64,000 nucleotides of DNA from Rhizophagus irregularis (lineage: Eukaryota; Glomeromycota; Glomeromycetes; Glomerales; Glomeraceae): assembly GCF_026210795.1 (NCBI RefSeq), contig NC_089442.1, forward strand, positions 2,790,001 through 2,854,000. The letters run 5' to 3'. The notes beneath the pieces are model-generated. The model searched no databases, was not told the DNA's origin, and saw only the letters and a program-made list of their open reading frames with translations. The position numbers were made by a program, and so were the translations under genes. Of this stretch, positions 11,501 through 25,379 are shown piece by piece (positions within the stretch are counted from its first letter, which is position 1; each line of letters starts with the position of its first letter).

Positions 11501-13118
11501 TAGGAGAGATGATTTGATGGAAATTGCGCAAAAAATGCGTGTGAACTTGAATAATTTAAATCGAAGTTGGTACGATAGTGAACAGAAAATCCAATTTTTA
11601 AAAATCCTAAAAAAACAATTACATCAATATAATCGTATTATATGGTTGATTATACGTTATTGTGCTGGTACAGTAAATTAATTTTTAATTTTCATTTATT
11701 ATAAAAATATAATTTCAAATTTTTAATCAATTTTTTAAATCCTCTCTCCTTTTTTTTTCTAGTAAAAGATCGTGTTATGAATAGTCCGTTAGCAAAGAAG
11801 ATATCAATCTTATATCAGGACATAATCGAAATTAGAAGGTTAGTAAAAAAATTTTTTTTTTTTTTTAAAGATATATATACTTATATGATTATTTATTTAT
11901 TTATTAGCATAATAAAATCTGGAAAAGTATTCAATGACCGTTTGTCCAAATTAATTGCGGCTTTGAGAACGCATGACAATATTAGAATTCAAAGTGAATT
12001 AAAAAGTTTTTCCGAAGATCCGTATATTAACTTACGTATTGATCATATTGATGATGAGTCAAGTATACCTTTATCTCGTTGGTATTATGTAGCGAGTCAG
12101 GCATATCATGATCGTATAGAAACTCCAACAGATACTGGAATTCAAGGGGAGAGGCTTTTTGACACAACAAGACGAGTCTTAAATAACACGATTGCCACAG
12201 GAAAATCATTAAGATACCTAAATGACGAAAATTATCATTGTATAATTAAAGAGATTCATCTTTACAATGACCGTTATTTGAACTATAAGTATATAATCGA
12301 ATTTCGTGGATATTCAATTGAACATTGTAAGTGCACTCTATTTTATGAATATGCAGATTCTGGTGATCTCTACCAATATTTTCAAGTGAATCATTATCCA
12401 TCAAATCATCATCTGAGCGATTGGAAAAATAAAATTAAACTAGCATGGGAAATATCTCTAGGCGTAAGATATTTGCATAGTGTAAGAATTATTGTTTTTG
12501 TCGTTGTTTTAGTTCTTAACGTTTACAGCGTTTAAATAATCAATAACTTATCGTTTTTTATAGAAAAAAATTGTACATTTGGACCTTAGAAGTGCAAATA
12601 TTTTATTGAAATATGACGAAAATGAAAAAACGTTAATGCCAAAAATATCCAATTTCCTTTGGAGCAGAGATTTTTATTCCGGAAAAACTTCAGCGTATCC
12701 AACAATAATAATATCTTCTGGTGAGGAGGTTTGGAAACGGTGGTACGATTCAGAAAGGTTATCTAATATGAGACAATTTCAAATTCCTACAACATCTGCT
12801 GATATATATAGTTTAGGATTATTGTTTTGGGAAATCGCTTGGTGTAAACCAAGAAATTTGCCATTTAAAGAAGTTTCGATTGAAAAACTTTATCATCATT
12901 TACGGCAATATAATCATGAAAATTTACCAGAATTACCAGTAGATTATCAACATTGGAGGCTATTAATAAGCAAAATGTGGAAATTCAAAGCGGAAGATCG
13001 TTGTGATATTAATACTGTAGAGATGCTTATGCAAAGATTATACAAGGGTAGATCAGATTCAACATCGTCAGTTTCATCACCAATCAGCCCCACATCACCA
13101 TCTAATATATTTAATTAA
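8570..13118 (+). CDS. Dual kinase-like (probably pseudokinase) protein, copy A
   Basis: Fifteen exons join in frame to 1148 codons: 8570-8612, 8688-8851, 8937-9071, 9142-9184, 9257-9496, 9584-9759, 9838-10020, 10084-10206, 10317-10393, 10460-10600, 10687-10940, 11005-11667, 11763-11838, 11908-12481 and 12564-13118. All introns are GT-AG and most junctions are confirmed by copy B. Domain 1 (about 15-270) is a kinase fold: VIK with Lys47, HTELSPGN (130-137) replacing HRDLKxxN, DFD (155-157), SAPE (174-177). Then a coiled coil (329-369), the segment PRVFVMIPDQKDWKKP (379-394), a Cys/His region with C534, C544, C555 and H558, and an NPISTV repeat. Domain 2 (about 820-1120) has HLDLRSAN (969-976) but NFL (994-996) where DFG belongs. 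Each domain lacks a different catalytic aspartate, so classical phosphotransfer is doubtful and a scaffold or sensor role is inferred. The middle region I do not recognise. Confidence 0.85.
11115..11186 (+). repeat. 18 bp x 4 coding minisatellite in copy A
   Basis: Four tandem copies of an 18-nt unit (CCTATTAGTACGGTAAAT and variants) encode the hexapeptide PISTVN in a Ser/Pro/Asn-rich linker. Copy B has a Ser/Pro-rich linker at this place but not the repeat, so the expansion happened after the duplication. Confidence 0.85.
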
Positions 13119-13797
13119 AAATATTTTTTTGTATATTTATTAATAGATTTTGTATTATTAATCTTTTATTATTATTTAAGAATAATTTGAAGATCAAATT
13201 ATTATTGCAATAAAATTTAATTTTATTCTTAATTTATTATATAAAATAAACAAAATATATTACCTGCTTATATCAAGCGTGAATAACCGCCATTAACCGA
13301 TGATTTTCCCATATTATACGTAGGTCTAGGTTTCGGTAATTGGATTTAGAAAGTGCCACGATGCAAAACCTCATTGTGTTTTTATTCTACTAAAACGGAA
13401 ATTCTTTGTTAAGAATGCCATTGTTACATTGTTACGGGTTAGGCAATACATAATTTAATTTCTAATCTACTGCGGTTTCTACTTTAATTTAATTTACACA
13501 ATGGAGCACTACAGACATTACTTTCATAAATTTTCCTTTTTTAATTATGTGGCGTACTACGGTCAGTCATGCCACCGGAATCCGGAGACAATTTCCCGAT
13601 TATATCGAACCATAGTATAATAAAAATGGTAGTTCTAAAAAAGAATGGAAAAAATCAAACGTCATGTGGAACGTACAACTGAAACGAAAGTTACACGCTA
13701 CTTATTTTTTTTGTTTTTTTATTTCGCTGCTATCAAACTAACGATGTTTCTTCTTGAAAACACAAAAAACGATAAACAATAAAGAAAGAATTACGAT
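13119..13797. other. Intergenic spacer between the two dual-kinase genes
   Basis: No coding frame. It serves as the 3' flank of copy A and the promoter of copy B. It shows no evident similarity to the region upstream of copy A, so the duplicated block does not seem to include a conserved promoter. Confidence 0.6.
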
Positions 13798-16700
13798 ATG
13801 CCTAGTAATTTATCACGCTTATTTGGAGACCTTAAACTTGAGAGTGAAGCTAAAGGTATCTAATTAAATGACAATTACATTTTAACGTGAATTAAAGGAT
13901 TAAAAGTTAATACTGTATAATAAAAATATCTAAATGGTAAATAGAACAATATGCAATTATAAGAAGTTATAGCTTTGGTAAAGACTTTAATGTGTATAAA
14001 GTCTATGAAAAGAATAATCCAAAAAATAATTATGTTATAAAAAGTTATAAAACAAGAGAAGAATTCGAAAGAGAGTCACAGATGTTAAAAGAATTAAATG
14101 GTGCAAAGGTCTGTGCGTGGATTTTATTTTAATTTTTTTTTTTTTATTAAATTTGATTTGATTTTAAAAATGTGTAGAATATTACTCAAATGATAAATGT
14201 TTACCCATCGCAATCAATTATTGTATGCGAATATGCTCTATACGGGTTAGAAACATTTTTGGGACATCAAGATTATATCCAGAGGCATGAGGAGAAAGGC
14301 AATATAATAAAAGTAAATTATTATTTTTATTTTATTTTTTCTAAAAAAAAAATATGTACATTCTAAGTACGTACATTCTCTCCTTTTATCTTAGGATATA
14401 GTATCAGGTCTCTCTGAACTTCAAAAACACAAAATAGGTAATAATTTAGTGATCAGCTAAATATGCTATTATCTCTTCAGGGCCGGAATTACATAATGAC
14501 GGCTGTATTATGAAGTACATTAATTAAATTAAAAATTTGCCGATCCTTAATTCCTCTTTTTTTTATAGTACATACTGAATTGGCACCAAAAAATGTAATG
14601 TACTTTCAAGAAAAAGATGGATACGCTGAAAACTGGAAGTTGATCGATTTTGATACGGCATGTTTTGTTAATACAGACAATGTAAAAATCACAACGAACT
14701 ATTCAGCTCCTGAAGTACTAAGAGCACACAAGGAAGAAACAGTCATCAAAGCAAATTTTGCGATGGATATGTTCTCTTTTGGACTAATTTTATACTTTCT
14801 TGAGACAGGTATTCCTTTTTCCAAGAAATATTTGTTAAAGCTTATTTGAGCGACGTGATGAATTTTTATCTTAAATGTTAGGTCATCATTATTGGAATGG
14901 TAACAATGAAGAAGAAGAGAGGGAGATGGTTTCGGAAACAAAATACTTGCCACTTCGTGGTATACGCAATCAAACTGCTTGTTATGTTATAAAAAGGTTA
15001 CTTGATAAAAATATTTCACATAGAATGACATTGGAAGAATTTATGGTTGTCATAATTAATCTATCATGTTTTATCGTTGAAATAATCACTTCTTGATATT
15101 AAAACAACTACATTTTTATTCTTAGCAAACAACATATTATAATGGTAAATCAGGTAAAAATTCACTTGTTATATCGTAATATGTTACGTTAAAAGGTAAT
15201 CTAAAATTTGTGATAATAATCAACATTTCTTTTATCATATAGAAAAAGAAAGCATTTATGAAAATTATAATAATTCAACACACAATATCCCAATTTACGA
15301 TTTAGGTAAATTAAAACTATATAAAGCATAATTTATTTAGTATTATTAATTGGATTTTATATGATTTATATTTAGAGCCAGCGAATATCAATAAAAATAA
15401 TCAGCATGATTATGAGAAAGCGGAGCTTTTATATCGTACAAAATTATCACAGGTAAAAAATATTTACTTAGTTTTAATAAAATTGTTAATTTGATGTTAC
15501 TAAGTTAATATTTATTTTATTAGGAATCATTTCAAACTTTTCTTGAAAATTATCATAATGAAATGAAACAAAGTTTAAGAATGATGAATGATAAAATTGA
15601 TAAATATGCGAAAGTTTTAGAGGATTTATCCGATTTAACAAAGAAAATTCCACAAATGGTAAGCGATTTATTGAATGTATCAATAATTTATAAGATTAAT
15701 ACTGAATCAAATCTTCCTTTTGTTTAAAAAAGTTAGTAAAATTGAAAAATGAAAAGGTTCCTAGGGTATTCATCATGATCCCCGATCAAAAAGATTGGAA
15801 AAAACCTGCGTATGTAATATGCAAAAAGCAATTTTTTTTTTAAAAAAAATCTGATTATCTTTTAAAATTGTATTTATTATAGGACGTGGTTTTCAAAGCC
15901 TTTTCGCCTTCTATTTGTTTGTGAATACAAAAATCAATGGCACGTTCCAGAACAAGAAGGTTATAAAGTTCTTGACATTCCCCAATTTATTAAAAAATAT
16001 GGACCTTGGATTAATCTTTGGTAAATTATCAGAGAAATTTTTTTTTTTTTGATACGTACTGTATATACTAATTATATTAACGCGGATATTTATAATAGCT
16101 TACAAACGTTGTGCAGTGTTTTACGAGCTTTAACATCAAATGTATTTCCAGAGAGTGTTGCTCATATTTTGACATCAGTTTTTAACATAAATAATAGTTA
16201 TAATCTTGATCTTATTCAATATTTTCAAGAAATTATTGATACTGTTGACATTGGTGTAAAAACTATGCCTGACGAAGATCCTGATTTTGTTCCTTTGAGC
16301 AATGAAATTCACAGCCATTATCGAATGATAAATGCTTCAGGACTTCACCAACTCGAAAGTAAGTTTTCTTTTTTTCTTTCATAGAACGTTCCTTCCTCTA
16401 ATTTTAAAATATTTTATTATAAATTCTTCAAGAATTTCTTGATACGCAAGAATGTGCTAGTCATTTTGGTGGATTAATACAATGTGTTGATGATAAAACT
16501 CAAGAAGTTGTATGGTTATGTGAAGAACATAGCATTGAATATAAACCGGTTTCATCTCCATTATATTCACCGCAGTTATTATCTCCAAGTTTAAGATCAT
16601 TAAATATTTCACCGCCAGGATCTGTATCTCCTCCAACTATTTTTGTTGAATCTACTACTACTACTAGAAAATGGGATTATAGTGATTTTGATAAGAGAGA

Positions 16701-18421
16701 TTCATTAGATCCATATTTAGCATTAGAATATGTATATAAAATACTTTGCGAAGTAGTAACGAACGCAATTGAATCTGAAAGAAAACACTTTAGAAAAGAT
16801 GATGTTAAGAAAATTGCAAATGAAATTCATGAACAAATGAGTGAATTTAAAAGTTTGTGTAAGTATTGGGACAATGATACTCAAAAAATTCAATTTATAA
16901 GTATCTTAAAAAAGCAAGCACATCTTTATATTCATTATTTAATGTTAATCGTACGTTATTGTGTTGGTAAGTTATTTTTAATTTTAAGAATAAAATAAAA
17001 TCGGGAATATTTCTAACTTTATTTTTTCTTAATTAATTAGTAAAAGATATTGAATTAATGAAACAAATGACGTTTTTATATACTGATACATTAGAAATTA
17101 ACCGGTTAGTATTACTATTCTTATAAAAGATAGTTTGAAAGAATTCTCTCACACACGTTTTCTAATAAAAAAATTTTCAACTTTTTTTATTAGCATAATA
17201 ATAGCTGGAAAGTCATTTAATAAACACTTAAGTAAATTAATGATGGCTTTGCAGTATAATACTCACGTAGGAATAGTATTAGATGATTTCGATAAAGAAC
17301 CAAATCTTGACGTAAAAATTAATGATGATTCAATAGTTAATTATAAATCATTATTTCGATGGTATCATGTAGAGGATCGAACGCACACTGAAAGTTTAGA
17401 TTCCCCATTAATGGGAACTCAAGGGGGAGGAGTACTTTTCGAAATAACAAAAAGAATTTTTGATGGACGTTTTATTATGGCGAAGTCATTAAAATATCTA
17501 AACAACGAAAATTTTTTATGTGTAATGAAAGAGATTTACTTCTATAGTGAGCATGAGTTATATAATGATAATATAATCGAATTTCGAGGATATTCAATTC
17601 ACAATTGCAGATCCACACTGTTTTATGAATATGCAGAACGTGACTTATCCGAGTATTTTCAAAATTCATCAGCAAATACTTCTAAAGATTGGAAAGAAAG
17701 AATTCAAATAGCGTGGGGAATATCTCAGGGTGTAAGATATTTGCATGATGTAAGAAAAAACTTTTTCTTCCTTTGTTTAAAACAGATTACACTTACAGTA
17801 TTAAATAATAACGAGATGTTTTCGTTTTTATAGAAAAGTATTATACATTTAGATCTTCGAAGCGCAAATATTTTATTGAAATATGATGGGACAGGTGAAA
17901 TACCAGTACCAAAGATAACTAATTTTATTTGGAGTATATATTTATGCGCAACAAAAACTTCGGTGCGCCCAAAGATCAAAAGTTCGTCCGAAGAAGAAAT
18001 TTGGAAAAGATGGTATGATCCAGATAGACTATTACATGGAAGTAATTTTGAATCGATTCTTCCATCATCTGATATATATAGTTTAGGATTATTGTTTTGG
18101 GAAATCGTTTGGTGTAAGGCGGGAAATTTGCCATTTAAAGAAGTTCCAATTAAAAAACTTTATAATCATTTACAAACTAATAATTATGAAATATTACCAG
18201 AGATACCTGAAGAATATAAAAGCTGGGAGAACTTAATAAAAAGAATGTGGAGGTTTAAATCAGAAAAGCGTTGTAATATTAAAACTGTAGAATCAACTAT
18301 GCTAAAATTACATAAGGAGAGAACAAATTCAGCATCTTCAGCTTCAAGTTTTTTGACAGCTGTATCTCCCACATTATCTATTTCTCCTTTATCGAATCAA
18401 TCTTCCCAAGCGATTAATTAA
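13798..18421 (+). CDS. Dual kinase-like (probably pseudokinase) protein, copy B
   Basis: Seventeen exons join in frame to 1107 codons: 13798-13855, 13945-14108, 14178-14312, 14395-14437, 14569-14808, 14882-15045, 15126-15153, 15243-15305, 15376-15452, 15524-15658, 15733-15809, 15883-16020, 16099-16358, 16433-16966, 17041-17104, 17194-17749 and 17834-18421. It is a head-to-tail paralogue of the preceding gene; exons 2-5 have exactly the same lengths (164, 135, 43, 240 nt). Domain 1 has Lys52 in VIK, HTELAPKN (135-142) in place of HRDLKxxN, and DFD (160-162). Domain 2 has HLDLRSAN (917-924) and NFI (942-944) in place of DFG. The potential zinc ligands C535, C545, C557 and H560 are kept. The region matching exon 7 of copy A is split here by two extra introns. 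Domain order is the same as in copy A: kinase-like, coiled coil, unrecognised middle, kinase-like. No intact HRD+DFG pair exists in either domain. Confidence 0.85.
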
Positions 18422-21400
18422 TCAATATAGCGCGTCAATATATTGTATACATGAAAAGAGATTTAGTATTTACTGGTTTACTGTATATTAGTTGAATTAA
18501 TAAGTTGAAATTTAATAATACTTAATAATTTTAATATTCACTATATCTTATATTTCGTAATGTTTAATTAATAATATTAATAATATTAATATAATTATGA
18601 AAGGAAGAAGTGAAATTAGGAAGATAATATAAATCTATACATTCTTTTAATTTATTGTGTATAATAAAACTTTATGATCTTCATTATTATTCTTTACCAC
18701 TCTTAAATTTCGTTATTTTGAATAAAATAATTTTTTTTACTTTTTATTATTTCATTTTCAATATGTTGTATTAAACTAATTACCAATATTCGTCCGGCCT
18801 GGTAATTTACTACTAAGGTCATTTATTTTGAAAACAGTGATAAACTAAACTTTGTTATTAATTTAGTATTCAAAATACAAAAAGAACTAGCAAGTTCATT
18901 ATATAATAAAGCGACTACTACTAGCTAAAACCCTTTGTTCTTAAACTGTACTTGTCCATACATTCCGAAATGCTATTAATTGGTTTATTATTAACAACTT
19001 TAACATCTCTATTGTTACTAATTTCTCGAAAGTGCTCTTTATAAATTTTATCTTATAATCCATCTTCATTAATATAAATGTTTCTACATTTCTATTATTA
19101 GTTAGAATTATATCATCCAAATAAATACAAACTTTTATTATTGTACTATTTCTTTATTATTATTACTTTTTTAAAAAAATTTATTATTATTTTTCTTACT
19201 GGAAGAAATGTGATAAAAGAGGGTAAAGAATATTTTGTTTTTTATGATATGAAAACAATTTCTTTGTGAGAAGGAAAATCTAACATTATTCTTACAGTAA
19301 TGTAAATTAACTTCAGTTAATTGTTAAGTCTTTATAAATTTGTTTAATAGTGCATTTTTGTTTCTAAAAGATGAATTTACTTTCTATTATACATATTCTA
19401 AATTTGATAGTTATATATTGCATTTGTGATAGTTGATGATAAAATTATTAAATATTTTATAGACAGTTTAATTATTGAATAAATTTGTTCTTTTGATGAT
19501 ACACGGTTTATAAACCACTATTCAGTCTATTCACTATCATATTTGTTACTGCTCATCTCAATCTATTCTGCATAGTGGAAAGTATCAAAAAATAAAAAAT
19601 TATATTAACAGGCCTCAAACTTTCTGCACAATTGATGGTAGTGATATTCACTTATTTTTATCTCACAAGTTCCTATAATAGTAGCCTAAAGGATAAATAA
19701 TAAGTATCTCTATAAATCTTATTAAAGATTTAAAGTTATAATAAATAAATAGACATGTTTTATAAGTTATAACTTGAACATATAATATGAATTTCTAATT
19801 CTAATATAAACATCTTTTTATTTTTCCAATCTTTTTTGTTCTGATTATTTTACCAATTTTATTTTTGATCACCTGTTTTATTTCTTCTCTAGCTGAAATT
19901 TTGATAAATATAAGAAATCTTTGATTGTTAACTTTAATAATAGTAACTTTCTAGTTTCTACAATTATCAAAATATTTATAATTTATGCATTATTCAAGAA
20001 TCTTCCTCTCTTTATAAATGTATTGGTTTCCATTTATCATTTGTTTTTTAAATGAAATGAAATACATGATAGATAAAATATGTATGTTTTAAAATATCCA
20101 ATAGATAACAGATACTCTGCATTTTTTTTAAGAAGCTCTTCCTCCACTTTTTGTGATTGCTGTAGTTGTTTGTTACTGTTGTTTTTGGAGCTGCCCACAT
20201 TAGAGGATGCCAAACTTGGTCAATCTTGATCAAGGTTATAGTTGTCTTTTTGAAGTTCTGTAGTGAGAGTCCATTCAAGACTTAGATGTCCTGGAGGTAC
20301 AAGTATCTTATCTGCAAGCCAAAAGAATCAACTATTCAAGAATTGGAACATAAGGCTGAAACTCTAATAATCAAACATTTTTTAAAAGATTAATCCGACC
20401 CCAATCGGATAAAAAAATAGTTTGACCCAATCAAACATTTTTTATTAACATCTACAGGCAATCCCATCTAAGAGCATCTCAGAAACTTTGCGTATGATAC
20501 CACCTTCAAGTTGGCACATCTTTGACTTTTGTAAGGCTTTTAGTGCTTGAAAATGAGCTTTGGACTTTTGTTTAGAGGTAGCAGAATGATGAGTGACCAT
20601 AGTAGTAACAGTTTTTGGAAAAATAAAAATCTTGGAAAAAGAATACAAATATAAGAGAAAAAATTGGGAAAAGTTATAGATGCAAAAAGTAATATTAGGC
20701 AAATAAGCAGTCCTTATATAATAAAAAGACATGATGATAATATAATTAGAAATAAATGTGTACTTGTTCATTATCTATACCATATACAATATACAGTAAA
20801 TGTGGTGTAGTGTTTTATGTATATGTAAGTATCATATTTAATTGTATATATGTAATATTGACATATTGAAGACGTTTTAGCTAGTTGAAAAAAATTCAAT
20901 AAACCTCTGCATAGGTATATATATTGACAGTATGCTTAGAGTCTGACATCAAATTCAGTTTGAATAGAAACCTTTTGCTCCAAATTGCTTTAATTTTTCT
21001 TGCTACCTCCATATGACATTTAACAAATATTCTTCTATTCATAATATGCACACTATATCTTTACTAAGTTGAAATTGTTTTGTTAATAAATCACTAAGAT
21101 CTACATGTTGGTCGGATGGAATTAAAATTTTTACTTTAAGATATATTACCCTTGTTGGGTTATTACTCATTATTGTCTAATTTTACTTGTGCCATTATTT
21201 CTAATAATGATGATTAATTAGATAATATCCTTTTATTATAATAGTGAAATATTTTGGAAAATATAAGGTATATAAATACTTCAGGTAACTAATAATATGT
21301 AAATTTAAATCATAGAGTTGATATAATTTAATGTTATTACTAACAGCCATTGTTATGATCACGCAATGCTACACATTCATCTTCGATCTCTTTGATCTTG

Positions 21401-22029
21401 TTTTCTATAGTACATATTAAAATTCAAATAATTAAATATAATCCAAATTAATTAATAAATTAATTAATTACCACAAGTACATAATAGTTCATTGAGCTCT
21501 TTGACTTGACTATATTTGACTAATACATCATGTATAATGTAATTTTATGTGCTAAAAATTGTAAATAATAATTTTGAGCATTTTTCCCTAAAAGATTTAC
21601 TCTATATATTTTTTTCTTTTTGAATAAAATCTTGATTCTGGGTAATAAAGCAATAACAACATAATACTTTGGATTTTTGTTATTTTTGTTGTAAAATTAA
21701 GTTGTCAGATAATTTGTAAAGCTTAATTTTGTATTAAATTGATAAATTCTATTACTAGAATACTGGTAGATAAAGGTTTGTATAAAAAAGATATGGATTT
21801 TTTTTGATGTTTAGCTTATTAGTGATACTCTAATCTTTAATAAGTTTAATAATTTTATTATGTAAAGGACATAAAGGTATTTTGTTTTTTTATATGATAA
21901 AAGGTTCTGCCTTTTTAGTTAATGTACAATTCTAGCTTGTTGTCCAACAGTTTATGTATAATCCTCTATATTTTTTGGTTAAGAAATTATTTTGAAGGGA
22001 ATTGGTCTTTTTTTGCCTTTTCTTAGGCA
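18422..22029. other. Long gene-poor AT-rich region
   Basis: No gene supported. Minus-strand frames at 20048-20278 and 20445-20771 have a less biased composition than the surroundings and could be scraps of a retroelement continuing from the zinc-knuckle relic to the right, but I find no diagnostic motif in them. Confidence 0.5.
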
Positions 22030-22584
22030 GCATTCTCTTGATCCGTGTGGGCTAGCCCAACACCTACAGCATCTCCCTAAAAAATCTTGATGTAGGTTTG
22101 GGCAGCTGTTGAGGCCATGGCCGTTGTACTCACATATCTTTATACAAACTGACTGGGGCCAATAGTTGTAGATGGTTATGGTGATGTGAATTCTTGAAAT
22201 ATGTGTTTTTTACTATAAGTAATTGGTAGTAATATGACAACTTCTAAGCATGCTGATAAGTGATAATATAAGACTTCCAATTGTTGAACAAATTGAAGTT
22301 CTGATTTTTATTCTGAAATTCAACCCATTCTCTTTCATTATTAGCAACTTTTTCCTCTATTTCCTCTATTTTATTCTCCATCCAGCATTTCTTTTGGACA
22401 TAAAGAGAGCATTATATCTTTTATCTACCTCAGATAACTCTTGTTTACACAAAAATAATTCATCTTGTGGAACAAATAGGTATATTAACTCTTGTTGTTT
22501 TATTGCTTGCTCAACTAAGACTGGTATGAAGTTTTTTTGTCTGAAAGTATAAGTAGAGAGAAGAACCATAAATTCAATCTGCAA
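22030..22584 (-). mobile_element. Decayed gag/ORF1-like fragment with two CCHC zinc knuckles
   Basis: On the minus strand, 22146-22030 translates without a stop through two adjacent zinc-knuckle motifs: C-x3-C-x4-H-x4-C (CEYNGHGLNSC being the second half) and then a perfect C-x2-C-x4-H-x4-C (CCRCWASPHGSREC). Such pairs are typical of retrotransposon gag or LINE ORF1 proteins, where they bind nucleic acid. Upstream on the same strand (22584-22366) an open frame of 72 codons is charged and coiled-coil-like at its end. The segment between is disrupted. It is also richer in GC than its surroundings. I take it as a relic. Confidence 0.45.
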
Positions 22585-25379
22585 GTTTCATTACTTATTT
22601 CAAGCATTCCATATAAATTATTATGGTTATATTCTTGAGCTGATAAATTATTATTAGGAATTAAAGAATTGCTTAGTAGGTAATACTCACTATTGCCAAA
22701 TTTGGAAATTCAATGTGATTACATCTGAATGACAATATAATAAATGCAAAAGAATAGAGAATTTTTTGCAAAATACCTATAATAGTATGATCTTTCAAAA
22801 AGTTGTTATGCTTGACTATAACAAATTCAAGAATATTATTGTTATGTAATTTCACCCATTTGCAAAAATGATGTTTGCGAAGCTGATGCTCACGAAGCAG
22901 ATGGACCTATCATGGTAATTGGTGTACTCCATAGTACTTCATCATATTCTGGTATTAATGGCTGAGATCTTTGCTGGACAGGATTGTTTATTTGTAAAGT
23001 TTTATAAAACTCTTTAAAGTTGAATTGTTTGTGTTGAAAATTTTTAAAGGTTAATGAAATTCTTTCTAATTTGTCTATCTAAATTATTATTACTTTAAAT
23101 GAATTAAAATTTCATATTTATGGATGTGATGCTATTGCTTTTGTAATTCAGTCTTAGTAAGTTATTGATAAATAATTACTATATCAGTTGATGTTATTAT
23201 TTATAACAATGATACAATCCTTATAATTACCATAATTACCATAGTATTATTAATTTATAACTTAAACACTATAATAATATTTAAATAGATTAAGTATATT
23301 CAATTAAGTTTATAATAAAATTATATAAACTTGAGTATTGGACTATTGGAACAGAAATAACAGAAATGCAAATTTTTTGGATTTTTCAGAGTTTGGTTCT
23401 TTACTGAAATGATAAAAAATATAGGATTGAGTGTGATAACACCTATAAATTACATATAGGATTGTCAGTATATATATATATGTAGTGAGGGTAAGACTTG
23501 GAAAGGAAAATGTAAATAGCTGTTTTTTTAAGGGTGATAGAAAAAAGTTTTTGTGCAAAAAATCATGGTAAATTTTTAAATTAGGGAATAGTTGGATAAA
23601 GTTAAAACCCATAAAGCTGGTTTGAATGGCATTTGTATTCTTTTCATTGACAAGTTAAGTGAGTCAGATTAATTACAAATAGTTCTAATTTTTCCAATCA
23701 ATGAATTTTATTTGCTAAATTGTTTGTGTCTTGATTAATGTTCATCCATTTAAATCTTTTATACTATCTTTTTGCAACATTATAGAAGCTGCTGGAGTGA
23801 CCAAGTAAAATACAAATTTGATAATGAATTTAATTATATTCAGAGCTTTTTACTTGTTAAAAATGTAACCAAATAAATTGGATTGACTTTAGGTGCTGAT
23901 GTAATAAGCTTCTTTGTTTTTTTTGATTATTAAGTGAGGTAGCAGCTTTAAGTTGATGCTTGAATATGCTTCCTTAATAGGAATTAAACATCATCCATAT
24001 ATGCTATACTAAAGCATTTATAGTTGGTAATACACATTTTTAAATATTAAGTATATTGTTTTCTTAAAAATTTTCTATTCTATTGAGTTAGGAAATGGAT
24101 ACATTTTTGAGAAATTACATTCTTCTGGAAAATTCCCGATTTAATATTTTTGCATATAGTTGTTAGTTTTTTTTAACTATAATATATCCTATTTCTGATA
24201 TTCCTAGTATTGATGTATTATATGTGATATTTGTTAAGGAAATTCTGATTGATACATTGTAGACTTTTGGTAACTTTTTTTAGTTTTGCAAACAATATAC
24301 TTATATGCTTAAATCAAGATTTCAAAGTGATTGATCAGAAAGAAGGTTAAATTAATTATTAATTTGAGATATCTATAATTTGGAGTGAATACTAAATATC
24401 CAAAGTTATCTTTTTAGTTTAATTTTTTTAAGAAAAAAAATCAAATTCCTTTATATTGTATTGTATGAAGCTGCCATTCTCAATTTAATTAGTGGGTTTG
24501 TTACTTTTTTTCATGTTATATCACAAAATTTAAGAGAATGCCATAATGCTGATAAAGAAACCAATTTTTCTATTTTTTGTTCCATTTTACATGCTAATTC
24601 ATTAAGATACCAATCAATTCTTAAAAATGTTTCTTAGACTTGAGTTGAAGAATAAGAGCATAATAGTGAAAATTTTTGTAATGATTAAAAGGAGACTTTC
24701 TTTCTCTCTGATCTTCTCTACAGTTTGTGAGTTTGATAGATGATCTCATATTATTAAATACTTTAATGTGAAGTTAGATTATTATAATGTGATATAATTT
24801 AGTCTTTCTTTTTACAGTTCCATTATTCTCTTAATAAAATCTGTGAGTTATTTATTTTATTTTTATAAAGAAGAATTATGTCAATCTTCTGTTAAAAATA
24901 ATTTTTTAGAATTTCCATTATACTATAATTTGAAGCTTTAGATATTTTTTACAGGCAATAAGTAATGAGAGTAAAAATTTTTGAGCATATATAATAATCG
25001 CCTTCATCTTCATCTTTGATAATATATTGATGTTTGTTAGAAATATGTCGTTTTGAATCGTAGGAAGTTTAAAGGTTCGAAAACAATGTATGCATTGATA
25101 AGTCATTTTCTTTAATATAAACTTTCATGTCCTTCCATGTAAGATAGCCAATATAATAATAATAATCTTCTATACAATTTTTTATATATATATCTAGAAA
25201 TCCATAGCTTATTTCTCTTGAGTTTTCATATCTTGCTATTTTGAATTTGTTCTTTCTAAAAAAAATTTTGTATAAATAAAAACAAATGTACATTTTTTAA
25301 ATGTACATTTTGTAAATTTATGACAGAATATAACAATCCATTTCACTAAATACAATTTGTAAATGTTCTGTTTTTAAGA
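22585..25379. other. Gene-poor AT-rich region, probable transposon debris
   Basis: No intact gene. T-rich on the plus strand over long stretches. Occasional minus-strand frames (such as 25069-25293) are open but featureless. I could not assign any part to a family. Confidence 0.4.

Noticed and set aside
20445-20771. 108-codon minus-strand frame with a Lys/Ser-rich middle
   Set aside because: No family motif; probably retroelement debris, not listed as a gene.
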